The notes below the pieces were generated by a model. That model worked only from the letters and a program-made list of their open reading frames with translations, did no database searches and had not been told where the DNA came from. 64,000 nt of DNA from Stemphylium vesicarium (Eukaryota > Ascomycota > Dothideomycetes > Pleosporales > Pleosporaceae), in NCBI GenBank assembly GCA_004380135.1, contig QXCR01000081.1, positions 62,001 through 126,000 on the forward strand, written 5' to 3'. A program made the translations under genes and the position numbers. This document shows positions 33,898-44,645 of this stretch, piece after piece (positions within the stretch are counted from its first letter, which is position 1; the number at the start of each line of letters is the position of its first letter).

Positions 33898-35342
33898 TTA
33901 CCTCCTCGCCCAAAGTTTCATTGAGTTTAGCCAGTAGTACCTGTTATTCCTATACCAATCTTCCCCAAAAACATCGGCCATGAACTCTGGTTCCAGGCCG
34001 TAGACATCGAACTCGGCATCCACCTTGTCGTAATGACCCTTCAAGAATCTCGCAACACCAGGTGAGGCCTATCAAGAACAGAGTACTCACGCTTCTCCGT
34101 ATCGAGTTCCATTACATCGCATATCATGGCTACGGGGCCCTGCGAAGGATCTTCAGCAAAGAGATCAGCGACGATCTGCATCAAGGGCATGGAGAAGCAG
34201 AGGTATGCCGTAACTAGAAGTGTGCCCGAGTTGATGGCGAGAAGGCCATTGGGGTCGGATACGAAGCTGGTATTGTCGCCGTATGGGAAGAGCCCTTTCA
34301 CGGTGTCATGGTCCCTAGGTGTGTAACACGGGTCCTGTAGTATTAGTTTGATAGGAGCGTGGTCTGGATCGCGTTGTCGACAAAGCTCATTGAGAGTATC
34401 AATGATGGTAAAAACAGCCATGTGCTGGATGGTCGACTAGTAGAAATCCTTGTTCAGACTTATGTGGCCCAGCCCGAAGCATACGACGTTTGTAGTCTTA
34501 GCGGATTTCTCTCCGATCCCTTGAATGATGGCTTTTAGCCTTTTGCGTCCAGAACTTTTCACCCATAGACCTCTAGTGTGCTTGATGGTGGGTTGATATT
34601 CGCATTTCTTGTTAGGCTTTTGGCCAGGGGGTTGATCTTTATCTTGATCAGGGCCTTGATTCCTCAAAGCGGATTGGTGTCCGGGTATACTGAATGTGTA
34701 TGGCATGTCGACGTACTTGTCCTTGCAGTCCTTGTTGTAGGCCTTTAGAAGCCGGAGCTGAAAGAAATGCTCGCTGTACTTGCGTTGATACTCACGATGC
34801 ATCTCCACGCGCGAGAGATAGTCTACAAGAAGCGTGCCACCGGGGGCATTATCTCCCCAATCCCAAACATTGTAGCGCCGCTTCGTCAGTCCAGAAGCTT
34901 CGAGCGTTTGGAGTGTCCGTTAGGACGGCGGTAAGGATATGCCCCTATTGATCTGGTCTGCTTGAAACTTGATAGATTGAAGCATTTGGCGAGTGTAGAT
35001 TGGGTTGTGCTTGTTTTGCTGGTCCTGGGCAAGAAGATCGAAGCAATCGCTGTAGACTGGCTCGTCTTCTTCATCGGATTCATCGGACTCATCTGAGACA
35101 TCGGAGGAGACACCGGGGACAACGTATTCATATTCAGAAACAGGGTAATCGTCTTTCGCTGCCAATGTATTAGTATTGCTGGGTTCTGTATGCTCGGAAG
35201 GCTCGTCGTCAGCTGTTAGTGCGAGATCCTCGAGTCTCGTTACTATGCCATCAATCATCTCAACCGTGCGATCAAAAGTGTTTCCCGAAGGCATTGCTCT
35301 CCTTGATGTAGTGTAATGTGAGTAGTTTTCGTTCAAAGACAA
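33898..35342 (-). pseudogene. SRR1-like domain protein, decayed
   Basis: A single minus-strand frame from the ATG at 35342 is broken by TAA at 34920-34922 and TAG at 34437-34439; coding resumes in the same frame after each. The N-terminal third is acidic (SDESDESDEEDEPVYSD). The SRR1-like core starts TTNVVCFGLGHISLN and continues with STIQHMAVFTIIDTL, LILQDPCYTPRD, NTSFVSDPNGLLAINSGTLL and SMPLMQIVADLF. Near 34050 a frameshift is needed to reach the natural end, SPGVARFLKGHYDKVDAEFD followed by a tail stopping at 33898. SRR1-like proteins are linked to circadian and haem-related regulation in plants and animals; in fungi they are often multicopy and uncharacterised. Two stops and a shift make a working product unlikely. 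Confidence 0.72.
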
Positions 35343-36686
35343 ACTGGGGACAATTGTACATTAGGCCTCCTCCTAGACCTTGTGTGATTTTGGGGCATCG
35401 CTGTGCGCAAAGTCTGCACCGTGGTTGTCAATGTGAACGAACCCTGTCCACCCAGTATCATTACATTGGGATGCACAAAGCATGTCATGACGAGTTTCTT
35501 AAGCAGCAGAGGCGCGTGGGCTAATTGGAACACATTTTGGTGTCATCGGTCTCTTAGAGACGATCCCTTCCTAACAACTCATGACAGAGCGTTGTTAGCG
35601 CGCCGTTTACATCAAGTTGAGAATTTCGCCATGATGGTAGCGAAGACAGGCTTTTCATACCACTGAGTGACTGGATCAGCTATCAGCGGAAACATCTGGC
35701 CCCAAGTCGCAGCCCCCCTACATTGCGAGGAGAGACCCTCTCTGAGGAGTAACTATGCAAAGAGCTCATCCAACGTTGGCCCAACTCTGTCATGGCAGTC
35801 ACTACCTCGCCAGCGCCCATGCCATATAGCATTTTCTGCATGTAGCTTAGACTATTTCGACCGAACGGATACGTAGAGGCTGACGCTACCGTATGAGATG
35901 CGTATTGACTCGACAGGCGGGGGGAAGGCTAGCTTCTGGGACCGCTAATTGCCCGAAGCTTTCAAGGTTCTCTGAAGTAGCTTAGAACGCGACGAATTTC
36001 GCCTGGGCGTCCGTCCCGTGCCCATTTCTGCCAGGCTCTTTCTCGGGACCATTCGTTTCAGCCTCAATGACAGGTCGGCGTCGCGCTTCTTGTAGGTATA
36101 ATTGCTTTTCCAGGGCGTCTGACGTGATGTCCTACACAGAGCGCGAACGGTCATGATGACAATCTTCTCAGTCGTACTCTGGGCCGCGAGTATTATATTC
36201 TTTGATGCGGCATGTTGATGCGAACCTGATATTGCTGCGTGTCATCGTGCTGTGATGGCGAGAATCGTTTTATGAAGGTGTAGATGGTGCACGGGTCTAA
36301 AGAGATTTCCCAGTGCGGAACGAGCCGGACACGTGCGTACCTGCTGCGCGGTGTTGATGGGGGCGTTCAAAGCTCAGTCCACGTCTTCGTAAGCCTAATG
36401 CATTTCGATTCGAGATTTGCAATGCGAATGCGAGCTCCACGTCTTCGCCGAGGTTCTGGGAATCTGCATATTTGTGATCGAACAAGGCATAGTGTGGGAT
36501 CATCCCTGCGCGCAGAGATCCTACGCTCCACCAGAATCGCACCTCCCGCGCACCTCACCCTCGCATTCGCTTTTCTGCCTCAATCTACGGCCTGACACGA
36601 CTCCGAATAGGTCCGTTACGTTGTCGTGATCCAGCGGTCAACAGTCGCAGCGCAGAGCCCTGGTCACCGGTCGCGGTAGCTATCCA
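35343..36686. other. intergenic with one weak coding-like patch
   Basis: No intact gene. On the minus strand around 35975-36060 a short frame reads EWSRERAWQKWARDGRPGE, which looks protein-like but is bounded by stops and has no recognisable family. The last 300 bases must contain the promoter of the UPC2-like regulator. Confidence 0.35.
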
Positions 36687-38573
36687 ATGCCACGCCTCGG
36701 GCATAAAAAGTCCGTACTTGCTACCCCACCCATCCAGTCGTCACCAGTTCGCCAATGACCCCAAGCCTACATAAATTTCCTGACCTAGGAGGTCTCTTAT
36801 TCGCGCGCAGCTAACCCGACTCTTCTCTTACAGATCAAGACTGGGTTGTAGACAGTGCAAGGCTCGACACGTGAAGGTACGCCAGCGTTCCGTCTGAACC
36901 AGCATCACAGAATCGTAAGATATCAATGCTGAAGTGATTGCAGTGTGACGAACTCAAACCATGCTCCAATTGCGCTCGTCATGGCGTTCCATGTAGCCTG
37001 GTCGCTTGGGATCCCAACATACCCCAACCGCCCGCCTCGGCATCTTCCGCGGGTACTACACCCCGACGCACGAACCAACCTCTACATGAACGACCGATAG
37101 CTGTACGATACACAATCCACAATATGGCTTGGAGTAGTTGTGCTGATCGGTGAATAGGGGACTTCGTCGTCTTCGACTCCTCCTTCCCGCCATGACTACA
37201 CAATCGGCCAACCAGCAGTAGACCCACGGGTCCCTAGAGCGGTCTCGTCGGTCTCGGAAGGCTCTTCTTCCGATTCGCAGCCAGACTTGTATCCGTTTCT
37301 TTCTAAATTTATACATCGTGCTGAAATTACACAAGCCGATATTTGGCTGCGGGATCTAGAGCTTTTGTAAGAAACAAAGCTAGTAGGGCTAAAATCGAAG
37401 TCCGGACTAACCAATCACAGGCATTATTGGACTACTGAAGCCTACGATGAACTCTCACAACGAGATGATATGCGACACACTTGGCGAGTCGAAGCCCCCA
37501 AGCATGCCGTACGGCACGCGTTCTTCATGCATGAAATTCTAGCTTTTGCTGCGTTTCACAGGGCGCACAAAGAACAGAACGAGCAACGCCGGGAGTATTA
37601 CACTTTTGGAGTTCATCACCAAGACCTTGCCATAAGGGGCGTTCGACAAAGACTTCACAATGTCACACCTCAAGAAGCCGCTGCAATAGTAGCTACCTCG
37701 ACTTTACTCACATTGAGTGTTTTCGCTTCATCGGGCTTCGAGGCTGAGTGCGCTGCCACGGACTCACCACAAGATGCCGTTGATGGAATTTTAAACTGCT
37801 TTTACCTCATGCAGGGTATGGGTAACGTCCTTGCAATGGCACAAGCTACAGTAAGGGACTCGTTCCTTGCCCCGATGTTCAAAGATCCCGTGGACGTCAT
37901 CCCGTCTCAGCCGATGCTGGAAGAGCTGATGCAGCACATTCCTACCTTGGAAAACTTCATCCGAGGCAAACGCGATCTACCTGAGGATGAAAGAAAACTA
38001 TATGTAAAAACAGTAGCATTCTTCCAACCTGTTTTGGGCATGTCAGTGCCTCCCAAGGTCGACAACCGGGAACTACGATTCCTGTTCTTCTGGCCGTTAC
38101 ACTTGGATGCGGAGTACATGAGCCTTGTGAGACAACGACATTCGGGTGCGCTCGTCATTCTCATGTACTACACAACCATTCTTCTCGCATCGGAACCACG
38201 ATACTGGTTCTTGGATGGTTGGGGACGGCGACTGATGCAGTCATGCTACGATGCAGTTGACCAAAGCTGGATATCGGCCATACAGTGGCCACTTTCCTTC
38301 CTCAACCAGAATGCGACTTGGGATCTTTTCGCAAATTTATCGCAACATCAACAAAGTCCAGGGCTGCCCGGAGGTATAATGTATCCACAGCGACAAACAA
38401 TCGTGATACCCCATCGACAAACGCCCCCCGGGCCCTTCACCTCCACCGAGGACTCGGCGAGATCGTATGATCAACGAGCCTTTGCGCTACAAATGGGAGA
38501 AGAAGACCAGAAGCCTGTCGTCCGGATGGGTAGCAGTTCTGTTGGCCAGGCTCCTTCGCCAGATACTAATTAG
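36687..38573 (+). CDS. UPC2-like Zn2Cys6 transcription factor
   Basis: Five exons, 36687-36709, 36834-36876, 36944-37102, 37158-37366 and 37421-38573, give 528 residues. The N-terminus MPRLGHKKSRLGCRQCKARH continues through VKCDELKPCSNCARHGVPC, a complete Zn2Cys6 cluster (Cys 13, 16, 23, 29, 32, 39) in the arrangement of sterol-uptake regulators such as Upc2 and of many cluster regulators. A Ser/Pro linker leads to YPFLSKFIHRAEITQADIWL, then HYWTTEAYDEL and the helical effector domain (FFMHEILAFAAFHRAHK). Exon 1 is only 23 bases and ends at a GTCCGT donor, chosen because it alone restores the KKSRLGCRQC motif. No damage is visible. Targets are unknown. No sterol or metabolite enzymes lie next to it. 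Confidence 0.85.
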
Positions 38574-40590
38574 GTGTGCATACTAGCGGCTTAGCACCTA
38601 CGTCACGCTGTGACCGGACCGGGTAAGGATAGTTACAAGGCCTTCAACTGGTACTATATCACATAGGAGCGTGGCGCGATCCATCACACATGAGCTCGAT
38701 GTTGGCGTGCTATGGACCTGCAGTTCTCTAGCGGCAACAAGGTCCCGGGTAGATTCCCGCACGCTGGTTTTCCCGGCTAGGTACCCGCATTTACAGCGGC
38801 TGTTCAATGCGCACCCTCGTCCGGCAGTCCGACGTGGTCAGCGATCACGAACAATGTTATTGCGGCGTAGACAACAGCAATACGAAATCTTTCTTGAAAC
38901 AACTTCATTGTCATTCCAGTGCCTTGGTGCTGATTTTGTGTGAGCGGCCGGTGCATGCCTCGATGCGCCATTTTGTGATCACCGTTACATTCGCTAGATG
39001 TGAGAGTCAAGCCCCGATCGTTTGGAGCTCCTCGGAGGTTGCTTGCCTTGCACGCCAAGGCGCCACCTTTACTATGCGCAATACCCAACGTGTCGAGTAG
39101 TGTGTACGCTCGCCGACAAGGATGCTTACGACCAAGGGTCTTAATGTATACCCACACGTGCGACGCCTGTTTGCCCATACCAACAGATATCGCATTCATT
39201 TTCCCAGCACCCAGTTTTCCCGCTAAATCCTGACTGCTTTCCACTCCACGACCGCGATCGGTCTGACTATGCTTACAGCCTGCCACGTCAACTCCTCAAC
39301 AAACATACAAGGCTGACTCTACCTCGCACCCACACCCAATATGCGACCCGTGTTTTGTGTGACCAGCCCCCTCCCCAAAACGCCTTTTCCTTTACGCGTC
39401 CTCCTAGGCCAACCTGCACGCTCGCTGTGCCGCATTCTCACATAAGTTCATATGCGGGGCAGCTGCAAGGCCGCACTTTACCCAGCCGCTGTAGTGATTT
39501 GGAACAAAGATGCGCGTGCCGTGGAAAGGATTTCCCCATGTCATCGCGCTCCTTCCGCACCTGGGCGCTGGTAGTAAGGACGTTGCTGAGCCTCAATGTC
39601 GGCGTGTTCGGTGCGTCTGTTCGGCTTTGTCCTTGGGAGTCGAACAAAGGAGGATGCGAAGGTAGAAATTTGATTCATAAAACTCCCTTTGCGAGGTACA
39701 TTGAGTAAAATAGCAACTTTTTTTTTTCGTTTCGCGGACTCGACGCTGTGGATATGCTAGAGGTAGGAGTCGGTTACCTACCTTCTGGTGCATTGCATGC
39801 GTATGCAGCGACGATCATGGACACGACTCATGCGATAATATCGCGGTGCCGCTGTGCATCGTGGATCGCATTGCGAGTCGCAAAGTTGCGGGACACGCGA
39901 CTCGCGCAGGTTTGTATGCGCATTCTGGGTCACCACGGTAGTTGCAAGGCGTACTTTCTACACGACTGATTGACTCACAATGGTACTGTCGTAGTTGCCA
40001 GGCATACCTCTCATGGCACGAATGCAAATTATCTACTTCCACCTTCTCAATGTGGTACAAGATCGTCCATGTCGTGCTCCCACATCTGCAGCTTGACGGC
40101 TAGAGGATCCGTTCCAGGATGCAGTCATCGAATGGAGAAGTGCCGGTCTATGAGAAGGTGTGGCTGCAGATGCTGCAACACAGTTTTGCTCGATGATGTA
40201 CTGCGCGAGAAACGTGTTGCACGACGGAACATGATGCGAACTGCGCGATAATGTCCGGCTGTTGTGGGACGCAGGGTATTCTCGGAGACGCGTTTATGTC
40301 GTGGAAACGTTGCTAAGCTTTATTCGAAAACGAAGTAGAGTACTACATTACGGTCGTAAGGAGCGTACTAGTGGGTATCTCATGTTCTGACTAAGAAAAC
40401 CTTCCAAGCGCAATGAAGAAAAAATCCGTCATACACCACTCGATATTGAACGAGGTGCCTGCTTGAAGCAAGGGAACGCCCACTAGAAACAGAATACATC
40501 CCGCGAAGAACCACATAGAAATAGGGAATATACCTTCCGCAACCTCCCCAGAATGCTTGCGAGTCTTATCCGGCCTCCATCCCTCATGCA
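38574..40590. other. 2 kb intergenic region
   Basis: Several frames of 60-160 codons exist on both strands but none shows a domain or consistent splice signals. It contains a run of nine T at 39719-39727 and a perfect 9-base inverted repeat GCGAGTCGC/GCGACTCGC at 39873-39881 and 39897-39905. It lies between the end of the UPC2-like gene and the end of a minus-strand gene, so it holds two 3' ends and no obvious promoter. Confidence 0.4.
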
Positions 40591-42822
40591 TCATGGGGAC
40601 AACGGTCGATTCGACCCATCCTGCTCACTCCTTTCCCAATTGGCCAACTCTTCGGGCGTAGGTTGCGACACGGCTGTACTATCGCTTCGAATCGTAGTGT
40701 CGCTTAGTCCTCTGGTATGCGAAGGTCGTCGCTCCATAGCTGAATGCTCTGCAGGTTCTTCACCGGTGCTCACCGCTCCATTTGCAGTGGCAGGCGACGC
40801 TGAATTCACTGTTGTGGAGTTCGCGTCTGCGACACCTTCTGCCTCCGCTGTCCGATCATTCGCTAACACTGTGTCGATATTGGTGCCGAGTGAGCTGTCA
40901 CTAGGGCTGCGATTGTGCGGGGGCTTTTGAATCGGGCTCATTTTGTCTACCCCTTTTCCATGTACTTCGTGAATCGCGTCCTCGCCTGGGAGTTCTGCAA
41001 TAGGCGTACTTGGCGTATTGTTGCCTGATGACCCACGATGCCGTCGCATTCCGCCAGCGGCAAAATAATCGTACCCGTCGCGGCCTTCGGGTGGTGGACT
41101 GTAAAGCTCAGCAGGGGTGCTATCCGGTGACATCTCGCTGACTGGAGCCACCCATTTGTGGTCGGAGTTGTAGTAGCCCATCGCTGAGCCTTTTGGTGAT
41201 TGCGGAGCTTCAGATCCAGTGAGCTCCGATATGCGACGATGCTTGACTTCAGCGCCCGCGTGAGTTGTGTCAATCTCGGAGGGCTTCTCGTCCTCGGGCG
41301 CCTTTTTCTTCTCATTGCGTCGTTTCCTCCAGCAGAAGAAAACGCCAATGGCAACAAGTACGAAGGCTACAACAATCCCCACTACAATTCCTGCAATCGC
41401 ACCAGTAGAGAGTCCTCCGCCCGAATCCTTATCTCCATCCGAGGCTGATGGTAGTCCAGTATAAGACTCATTGAATATAGTAACAAGACTCTGACTCGGC
41501 ATGGGATCGGCGTAGAAGACTGGGGCGACGGTGAAGTTGGCTCTTTCATAGTCGACAATAATGTAGGATTCCTGCAGGAATGTGCGGCCCAGTACGTACA
41601 TACCGTTATCGGATCTCTTGATGGGGAAATACTGGGTATTGTCTTCTGAAACGTTGAGTGGAAAGCTTGCTTGCTGATCGAATGCAGAATATGGCAGAAC
41701 GATTTCCGTAAATCTGTCGCTATCCGCAGGACCTGCCCCAACCTTGAAGGACACGTTGGCGTTCTTGCGCTCATTCTCATCGTGTGAACTGGAATTGACG
41801 AGATATAACTGGCTACCTTCATCAAAACCTAATCCGAATGCAGTTACAAACTCTTCGCAGACTTCGTCGGGAAGAATGAGATATGGGGTTGTAGAGTCGA
41901 TCGTGGCAGAGAATCCGCCGGCCGGTGTTAATGAGTGGGTATTGGACTCGACCTCCGAGTCTGTTTCGGAAAGAATCGACATGACGCCGACAATGAGTGT
42001 ATTGTTAAGATCATTCGGCATTCGTATCGATATGCCTTCTGTTTCGAGTCTCGAATTATCGTATCCGCCTAGAACCAGGCTTCCTACCACACCGCGGCCG
42101 TTGTTTCCTGTCTCAGTTAACAACTACTGTGCACAACTTGAAGCGGAAGCCAGAATGGGGCTGGGAACGCAAGTGGGTTCAGAGCTATAGAATGATTACT
42201 TACGGTAATGAGCTCCAGCAGTGTATCCGTACGATTTGCTTGCAATCTCGTGGGAGTCATAGAAGTTATCGATGAAGTTGGGTTTGCTACCCCCGGATGG
42301 ACCAGTCTCCCCTGCAGCGAGACCAAAAGAGCCCATGAAGTAGTCTTCCACGAGGGTCTTCACAACATACTGCTCTCCCAATATTGGACTCTGCATAGAG
42401 GTCGTACCCAAGCCAACGTTGTCGACTCCCCATACCCCGGTGGTATTACTCTGGTCAATCCTATAGCTCTCATTCCACCAGTGCGGTTCGGGCATCTTGT
42501 AGATGCCTGCAAGTTTCCACTGCGCTGATTGCTCTATGCCGCGAGGCTGTTGTCCATTGTAGATTTCGACACCGCGAGTTCGCGCGCAGTCGGAATCGCA
42601 CCACTCAGTCGCCCCTGGAACAATAGTCACCGGGGAGGAAGTGGCAATAAGAACCCTGAAGTTCTGGCCTTGACCTGAGTCAACATCTCCAATGTTGATG
42701 GAGAAGGTTGACCATTTTCCGTCGTTACCGTCGAATTGTCCACTGTCGCTCACGACGTACGGGGTCGGCGGGAGTGGGAGCGTCTCTTCGCGTCTGTTGA
42801 GCTTCATCATCGGGGCCCACAA
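40591..42822 (-). CDS. single-pass membrane protein with pepsin-like, probably inactive ectodomain
   Basis: Two exons, 42822-42204 and 42107-40591, joined by a 96-base GTAAGT intron. The ectodomain follows the pepsin fold: VVSDSGQFDGNDGKWSTFSI, VLIATSSPVTIVPG, the flap-like part, GVWGVDNVGLG, GSLVLGGYD, FSATIDSTTPYLILPDEV and MYVLGRTFLQESYIIVDYE. The first active-site triad, normally DT/SG, is ATSS, so the catalytic Asp is absent; the second keeps Asp (DSTT). A glycine-rich linker, one membrane helix (AIAGIVVGIVVAFVLVAIGV) and a basic stop-transfer FCWRKRRNEKKK precede a 250-residue disordered cytosolic tail. Such pepsin-like membrane proteins recur in Pezizomycotina. A surface binding or sensing role is inference. 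The 5' end is uncertain, because no signal peptide is visible at the first ATG. Confidence 0.75.
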
Positions 42823-44645
42823 CCAAAGAGCATAAGCAGAGTGGTCTGGAAAGAAGCAACGACAAGGGACTGGGAATCAAGAGAGGAAAGAATCGGGCAC
42901 ACACGTCAACAGTATGAGCCGTCTCGCTCAGTTAGCGGCAGCCTCGTAGACGGGCCAGTGATTGAATATGAGCCGCGATACTGCAAGGCAGCATGACTGG
43001 GCGCTCAATAGCGATGGGTCTGGCCGTCCTTAACGGCCGCCGCTTGGGTTGGGTAAGCATAGATTCGCCTGGGCGTCGCAGGCGTGTCAAGCCCTTCAGC
43101 CCCTTCAGTATAGCAAATGCCCGTGCCTAGGCGGGGTAGGGGCACAGCACCATAAGGGCACTCTGAAGTCGCATATCGCGTGTGGGTACACCAAGATATC
43201 ACTGGCCGCGAAGATACCGGTGGAAAGGTGTGTGTTGTGTGGCAATTACAGGGGTTTTTATTGGGGGAGAATCAACCACGGCCGGACCTCGAGCCTGGCA
43301 GCAGCTTCTTGTTGACCAGGACCGCATACGGGCCTTACGCTAAGGTGGCTGGACAGGCATGTATTGAGCGAGGGAAACAGGCGGCCCGCGGAAGGCGTTG
43401 AGACTCTACTGGGCGACGTTGTTGGAGCCGCTCTATCGTCTTCCTCAGCGGCAGCTACGGGCCCCAATCGCGCCAATCTGTGCCCCACCGCCCCGCCGCG
43501 CACGGGCTGCAGTTCTCACGTACATGCAACTGCAACCATCACCACAGAACTCACACCTCACGCCTTATCCTACTCACCATCTATTTACTGCCCATCTGTG
43601 CAACCAAATGGGCGAGGCTAAGAATGCAGAGGCATCGTTTCACTAATTGCATCCGCTAACGCTATTTCAAGCCCCGTGTTTGATACCAAGCGACCTGTGG
43701 AAGGGCCGCCCTTGTGCTCTGTTTTCCTTCGGGGTTTTGGCCCCCAGAATGACACACTCCTGCCGCCTTGATCCGAATCCTTCCTCGCGTCGAAGCACAT
43801 TTGTATTGATGATGGGCTGCATACGACCATCCCAGTTGCGGCAGGCTGCTAGCTGTATGCAGCGTCAATATCGCCCATGTCAGCATTCGCCATTGATGGC
43901 ATTTGCGACTCGGCTCCAGAACTCTTCCCTGGACATCTTCCCGCATTAGCTACACTCGTCCCACCTTCTTTGTGATGTGGGTCAGAATGCGACACCGTAT
44001 CTTGGATTGCCGTCCAAGACCTTCGTGATCTTACCTGCGCCCCTGGCTTCGGTGGTGGCTTCTCACCATGCGGCGATGCTGGTCATATTACCTGAAAGAA
44101 GTTTAGTCGATGAAAGATCGATTAGATGCTGTGCCCACTGCCTCGATGTCGCCAAACGGCCGGCGACTAGGTAGATCTCTGCCTTCCGCTTGGATGTTCT
44201 GCTTCCGGTCATATGTTTACGCACCCTGGTATAGGCACACTACGCCAAGCTCAAGCGGTCCCAGCCTCGCCAGAGCAATCGTATGCTTCCAGCTGCTGTC
44301 ATATGCAGGTTTTCTGTTAGCTTCTTCGTCGCTCTATACTAACCCGTCGCTGCCGGCTTTCTTCCCTCTCGACAGCATCCAGCAAACCTTTTGTAGCAAG
44401 GTACGTAACGTCCAGATCGGCTTAGACAAACAATTTCTGCTCTCCGTTCTCGTCTCGCCCCGCCTCCATTGCAGAGTAAATCCAAGATCAACCATACACT
44501 GTCCCGTCCGTTGGTCTTGTTTGCTTTCTTTCTCCCACAACTCACTCGCCTGGTCGAAGCATTCTGCATCACGTGGCTGACAAGACCATCCAGCTTCAAG
44601 CCGTGTACCACTCGTTCAGCTGGCGTAGCAGTCTTTCGCTTCAAG
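42823..44645. other. divergent region between aspartic-protease-like and wall-protein genes
   Basis: This 1.8 kb separates two diverging surface-protein genes and should hold both promoters, plus a missing 5' exon with the signal peptide of the minus-strand gene. No conserved coding segment could be picked out. The last 180 bases before the wall-protein ATG are open in its frame (from 44469) but look like leader, not protein. Confidence 0.4.

Noticed and set aside
38740..38775. T-arm-like string GGTCCCGGGTAGATTCCCGC
   Set aside because: No D-arm, anticodon arm or acceptor stem could be placed around it.
39873..39905. Perfect 9-base inverted repeat with 15-base spacer
   Set aside because: Short, no U-tract or gene end nearby, and expected by chance in 64 kb of GC-balanced DNA.
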